Assembly: GCA_016209105.1 (NCBI GenBank)
Contig: JACQWR010000011.1
Location: 62,001-126,000 of the forward strand
Length of the DNA: 64,000 nt
Direction: 5' to 3'
Source: Deltaproteobacteria bacterium
GTDB lineage: Bacteria; Desulfobacterota; Syntrophia; Syntrophales; JACQWR01
Below are positions 60,752 to 64,000 of this stretch, one piece after another. Under the pieces are notes generated by a model that was not told the origin of the DNA, searched no databases, and saw only the letters and a list, made by a program, of their open reading frames with translations. The first letter of the stretch is position 1. Each line of letters begins with the position of its first letter. The translations under genes were made by a program, and so were the position numbers.

Positions 60752-61821
60752 GCGCAGCCCTCCCCTTCCGCCGGCAGAAGCAATGCGTCTGCCGCGGTAA
60801 ACGCAGCCTCCGCCTGTTTTCCTTTCACGACACCGTCCGCTGATCCGACGGCAAGCGCCTTGAGGGATACAGAGCCTGCTTGGAGGAGGTATTGCTGTGC
60901 TTCGCCGAGAAACACGGTATTCTTAATGATTACGGGAAGGCGGTTTTCGCCCGCACCGGACAGACGGAGGTTTTCCGGCCGAACCATGCAGCAGGCGGCA
61001 TCCCCGCCGCGCATATTCGGGTCGGCAAGCCTGCCCGTGAAAACCCCCAGCGGCGTCCGGATCATCCCGAACGGGCCGATGCGCTCGATCAGTTCCCCCT
61101 GTATGAGGTTGGCGTCGCCGAGGAAGGTGGCGACAAATATATTGGCGGGGGAGCGGTAGATCTCTTGTGGCGCGCCGATCTGCTCCACGCGCCCCATGCT
61201 CATGACGGCGATCTCATCGGCCATTGTCAGCGCTTCTTTCTGGTCGTGGGTGACATAGATCATCGTGACGCCCGTTTCGTCATGGATGCGGCGGATTTCC
61301 TCGCGCATCTCCATCCGGAGCCGGGCATCAAGATTGGAGAGGGGTTCATCCAGCAGGACGGCATCCGGCTTGACCACGAGCGCACGCGCCAGCGCAACGC
61401 GCTGCTGCTGGCCGCCCGACAGCTCGTTCGGTTTCCGGAATTCGTATTCCTCCATGCGGACGCTCGCAAGCGCTTCCCGGACGCGCGCACGGATCTCCCC
61501 CGGCGGGACCCGCCGCTCTTCCAGGCCGTAGGCAACGTTCCGGTGCACGTTCAGATGCGGCCACAGGGCATAATTCTGGAACACCAGGGCGGTATTGCGC
61601 TTGCCGGGCGGCACCGTTTTGACCGAGCTCCCGCCGAAGAAGATGTCGCCCTCCTCAACCTCGCAGAAACCGGCCACCATCCGCAGCAGCGTGGTTTTGC
61701 CGCAGCCCGACGGACCGAGGAGAAAAAACAGGGAGCCGGCCTTGATCTCGAGAGAGACATTGTCAACCGCCGTCGTTTTTCCGAACCGCTTCGTTACGTT
61801 TTTCAGGGTGATATTTTCCAT
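60748..61821 (-). CDS. Iron(III)-type ABC transporter ATPase (FbpC/PotA-like)
   Basis: The 357-residue ATPase has Walker A GPSGCGKTTL, signature LSGGQQQRVALA, Walker B AVLLDEPLSNLD and switch YVTHDQKEAL. A C-terminal TOBE region with CMVRPENLRLSG follows. The ATG at 61821 overlaps the stop of the binding protein gene by one base (TGATG). An upstream extension of 64 codons within that gene is not used. Confidence 0.93.
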   Translation of the reverse strand: MENITLKNVTKRFGKTTAVDNVSLEIKAGSLFFLLGPSGCGKTTLLRMVAGFCEVEEGDIFFGGSSVKTVPPGKRNTALVFQNYALWPHLNVHRNVAYGLEERRVPPGEIRARVREALASVRMEEYEFRKPNELSGGQQQRVALARALVVKPDAVLLDEPLSNLDARLRMEMREEIRRIHDETGVTMIYVTHDQKEALTMADEIAVMSMGRVEQIGAPQEIYRSPANIFVATFLGDANLIQGELIERIGPFGMIRTPLGVFTGRLADPNMRGGDAACCMVRPENLRLSGAGENRLPVIIKNTVFLGEAQQYLLQAGSVSLKALAVGSADGVVKGKQAEAAFTAADALLLPAEGEGCA

Positions 61822-63221
61822 CAGGGCTTCTCCAGGAACGTGAGATACCGCGCCTTCGCTTCCGCCGACCACCGCGACCGGATTTTCGACCGCATGACCG
61901 GCTGCGTCCATTCCGCCCGGGCCAGGCGCATGGCCTCCTCCTCCGTCAGCGGCGGCTTCGTCAGCTCCCGGACGAGGGGATCGCTGCCGTCCCGCATGCG
62001 CACGGCATCCCATGCCGCCGCCAGTTCGCGATGATTGTCAATGAGAACCGCCCCGATCAGATCGTTCAGCAGGTTCCAGCGCTCGGAACCTTTCGCGGCA
62101 TCATAGGTGAATCCGCCTTTCCACTGAAAGGGATCGAGCGGCACCGCGGCGTCCTTTCCGAAGGATTTCGCAAAGCCCGGGATAACGGGCATGCGGCCCA
62201 GTTCGTATTCCTGCGGCCCGCCGGGCGTCCCTTTGCGGAGGACCCAGAGTTTCTGACCCTCTTCGGAAAGGGTGAACTCGATGAACTTCGCCGCGAGATC
62301 GGCATGCGGAGCGCCTTTGAGCATCGCGATCCCGTCGGGGCTGATCACCGTGAGTCCCTCGGGGAGCAGGAAACCGATCCGGTCGGTCCCCGCCTCCGCT
62401 ACCTGGCGCCAGGCATATACGTCAATGGCCAGGCCACAGGCGATTTCTCCGAGGGCGGTATCTTTGGGAACATCGCTCGCGGAACGGGAAAAGTTGCGGA
62501 TGTTGCCCCCCATACCCAGAAGAACGGGCCACCCGCGTTCCCAGCCGTAGGCTTGGAGGATTATTTCATAGGCCATGTGCACGCTGCCGCTCGAACGGGG
62601 ATCGCCGGAACCGACCCAACTGAAATAGCGGGACGCTGCCAGATCGGTCCATGCGCGGGGCTCGGGAAGTTTCAGCAGTTCCAGCACCTTCTTGTTATAG
62701 ATGATACCGAAGCCGCTGAGGCAGACACCGAACCACTGACGGTCGGGATCGTACAGTTCTATCCCGGAAAAAACCGCGGGAATCCGGCCGAGAACCGGGG
62801 CGGAAATCCGGCACGGCTGGAGCAGTCCTTCTTTCTTGAACTGCAGATAGGGATCCACCCCGCCGCCGAAGAACATATCCACATTAATCCCGCCGGGCGC
62901 GCGCTTGAACTCCGAACGTACATACCGTACAGCATCGGAGGACCCGCCCACATCGAGCCATTCGATGTCGGTACGGTAGCCCAGATTCTTTTCGCTCCAC
63001 CGGGAAAAGGCGCGGGAAAATTCGCGGCGGATCCCCTCCCAGTGCGGCGAAATGATGATCAGCGTGCGGGGGGAACCGGAAGCGTGCAGCGGGGCGTCAA
63101 ACTCTTTGACCGGCGGGGCGGGGCGATAGAGAAAGGGCAGGGAGAGGATGGCCAGGAACGCGGCGCCCAGGAAAAGTTTGAGCGCTTTTTGCGGTAGCGG
63201 GGTGTTCGCCGCATTTCTCAT
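61821..63221 (-). CDS. Extracellular solute-binding protein (FbpA-like)
   Basis: The 466-residue protein has an N-terminal membrane or signal segment (LKLFLGAAFLAILSLPFLY) without a lipobox, so it may stay anchored. The fold is a type II periplasmic binding protein: VDMFFGGGVDPYLQFKKEG, SGFGIIYNKKVLELL and GRMPVIPGFAK are family-like segments. It is about 120 residues longer than typical FbpA. The ligand could be ferric iron, another metal or an organic anion; nothing in the sequence decides this. It leads the three-gene importer operon. Confidence 0.85.
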   Translation of the reverse strand: MRNAANTPLPQKALKLFLGAAFLAILSLPFLYRPAPPVKEFDAPLHASGSPRTLIIISPHWEGIRREFSRAFSRWSEKNLGYRTDIEWLDVGGSSDAVRYVRSEFKRAPGGINVDMFFGGGVDPYLQFKKEGLLQPCRISAPVLGRIPAVFSGIELYDPDRQWFGVCLSGFGIIYNKKVLELLKLPEPRAWTDLAASRYFSWVGSGDPRSSGSVHMAYEIILQAYGWERGWPVLLGMGGNIRNFSRSASDVPKDTALGEIACGLAIDVYAWRQVAEAGTDRIGFLLPEGLTVISPDGIAMLKGAPHADLAAKFIEFTLSEEGQKLWVLRKGTPGGPQEYELGRMPVIPGFAKSFGKDAAVPLDPFQWKGGFTYDAAKGSERWNLLNDLIGAVLIDNHRELAAAWDAVRMRDGSDPLVRELTKPPLTEEEAMRLARAEWTQPVMRSKIRSRWSAEAKARYLTFLEKP

Positions 63222-63348
63222 AGAATTCCTCCCGGTACTGCCGCTGCGGTCCGCACGAGTTCCACCATGAGGCCTTTAAAAAACGTGGGGGAACCGGATT
63301 ATGAGGAGACTCGAATTTGGCGGGAGGGAAACGCTTTCGCTCCCCTGT

Positions 63349-64000
63349 TCAACACGCCCCATCAATCCGAATGTGTTTGGGCGCTTTTTCCTCCCGGGAG
63401 CCGGGGAGGACAATCCTGAAGACCGTTCCACCCGCGGGGTGCTCTTCGACAGAGATCGTCCCGCCGTGCATCTCGATAAATTGTTTGCTGATGGCCAATC
63501 CCAAACCGGTGCCTTTATGCTTGGTGGTGAAAAAGGGCTCAAATATTTTGTCCCGTATTTCCTTATCAATTCCTCTGCCCGTGTCGGCAATTTCGATTCG
63601 GACCCCACGGCCCGATCCTTCTCCTGAAGTTGTGACTGTCAGGACGCCCCCATCAGGCATGGCGTCCACGGCATTCATGAAGAGATTCAGGAAGACCTGC
63701 TGCATTTGCACCGGGTCGGCCATGGTCAGGGGGAGAGGGGGATCAAAATTCCTCACGATCGTAATGGCGTTGGGTAAACGGGCCGCCAGCGAGGAGTACG
63801 GCAGCGAAAAGCTCAGGGTTGATTCCAGAACATCGTTCATGTTCACCGGCGCCAATAGAGGTTGGGACGGCTTGGCAAAATTGAGGAGGCTTTTCATGAG
63901 CGATTCGATCCTCTGGACCTCGTTCATGGTTCTGGAGAGAATCGCCCGGCTGTCTTCCGGGAGGCTGCCTTCTTCCAGGAGGAGTTGCATGGAGCCTTTG
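63349..64000 (-). CDS. Sensor histidine kinase, C-terminal part (cut by window end)
   Basis: The frame is open to the window edge, so the N-terminal sensor part and the phosphorylated His are missing. The visible part contains the end of the dimerisation domain (RIESLMKSLLNFAKP) and a complete HATPase domain with N box NLFMNAVDAMPDGG, G1 DTGRGIDKE, F box FEPFFTTKHKG and G2 GTGLGLAIS. It is of the NtrB/AtoS type, usually paired with sigma-54 activators. It is upstream of and co-directional with the importer operon (128-base gap), so it may control it. Confidence 0.9.
   Translation of the reverse strand, partial: KGSMQLLLEEGSLPEDSRAILSRTMNEVQRIESLMKSLLNFAKPSQPLLAPVNMNDVLESTLSFSLPYSSLAARLPNAITIVRNFDPPLPLTMADPVQMQQVFLNLFMNAVDAMPDGGVLTVTTSGEGSGRGVRIEIADTGRGIDKEIRDKIFEPFFTTKHKGTGLGLAISKQFIEMHGGTISVEEHPAGGTVFRIVLPGSREEKAPKHIRIDGAC

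Noticed and set aside
63276-63627. Open frames on both strands at the end of the last kinase gene
   Set aside because: They are other-frame shadows of the HATPase domain.

Overview
The window reads as a chromosomal segment from an anaerobic deltaproteobacterium (Desulfobacterota), probably close to Syntrophus or the Syntrophales. The basis is gene order: a long conserved block runs DUF177-rpmF-acpP-fabF-rpiB-glyA-comEB-nrdR-ribE-ribBA-ribH-nusB-leuS-lptE, with rpsT convergent at its end, and gltX followed by Gln and Glu tRNAs. PilMNOPQ-type pilus genes, an anaerobic sulfatase-maturase-like radical SAM enzyme and abundant short palindromic repeats fit the same picture. This placement is inference; no rRNA is present.

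Region 1 (1-15.9 kb, + strand) is a type IV pilus or pseudopilus assembly locus. A histidine kinase (cut by the window edge), a receiver protein, an HD-GYP c-di-GMP phosphodiesterase and a STAS protein overlap or abut each other and then a PilB/GspE ATPase whose N-terminus is a c-di-GMP-binding type (MshEN) domain. Next come PilC, four prepilin-like proteins, and a 785-residue protein with a GspK/PilX-like prepilin N-terminus fused to about twelve NHL beta-propeller repeats. PilM, N, O, P and a short secretin follow behind a good sigma-54 promoter match, then mobB. The NHL protein is the most striking gene of the window: it looks like a pseudopilin and a propeller tip protein joined in one chain.

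Region 2 (15.9-22 kb, - strand) holds a transposase remnant and a six-gene ABC-2 efflux operon: membrane fusion protein with an apparent CTG start, two ATPases, two permeases and an unknown protein. Region 3 (22-29.1 kb, - strand) is a defence island: radC, a fused nuclease-methylase plus specificity subunit (BcgI-like), a GIY-YIG protein with a RAMA-like C-terminus, an AAA_14/DUF4143 ATPase behind a 19-bp perfect inverted repeat, and a hicB-hicA pair with a frameshifted hicA.

Region 4 (29.2-38.4 kb) carries cysS, argC, rpsI, rplM, a MetE/UroD-like protein, the radical SAM enzyme with a SEC-C tail, a dienelactone hydrolase, an unknown protein and rpsT. Region 5 (38.4-50.8 kb, - strand) is the conserved housekeeping block. 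It lacks two segments expected from relatives: plsX-fabH-fabD-fabG between rpmF and acpP, and ribD between nrdR and ribE. Both gaps hold dispersed palindromic repeats.

Region 6 (50.9-56.9 kb, + strand) has gltX, an intact tRNA-Gln(CUG), a tRNA-Glu(CUC) broken in its 3' half and fused directly to a 5'-truncated membrane-protein frame, an ABC exporter, a zinc-ribbon gene behind a consensus promoter and palindromic operator, and an M28 peptidase. Region 7 (56.9-64 kb, - strand) has a Cache-PAS-GGDEF diguanylate cyclase, a ferric-type ABC importer (binding protein, ATPase, fused permease), and a histidine kinase cut by the window end.

No CRISPR array, rRNA, intact insertion sequence or prophage was seen. 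All coordinates and motif calls come from reading the sequence; no database search was possible.
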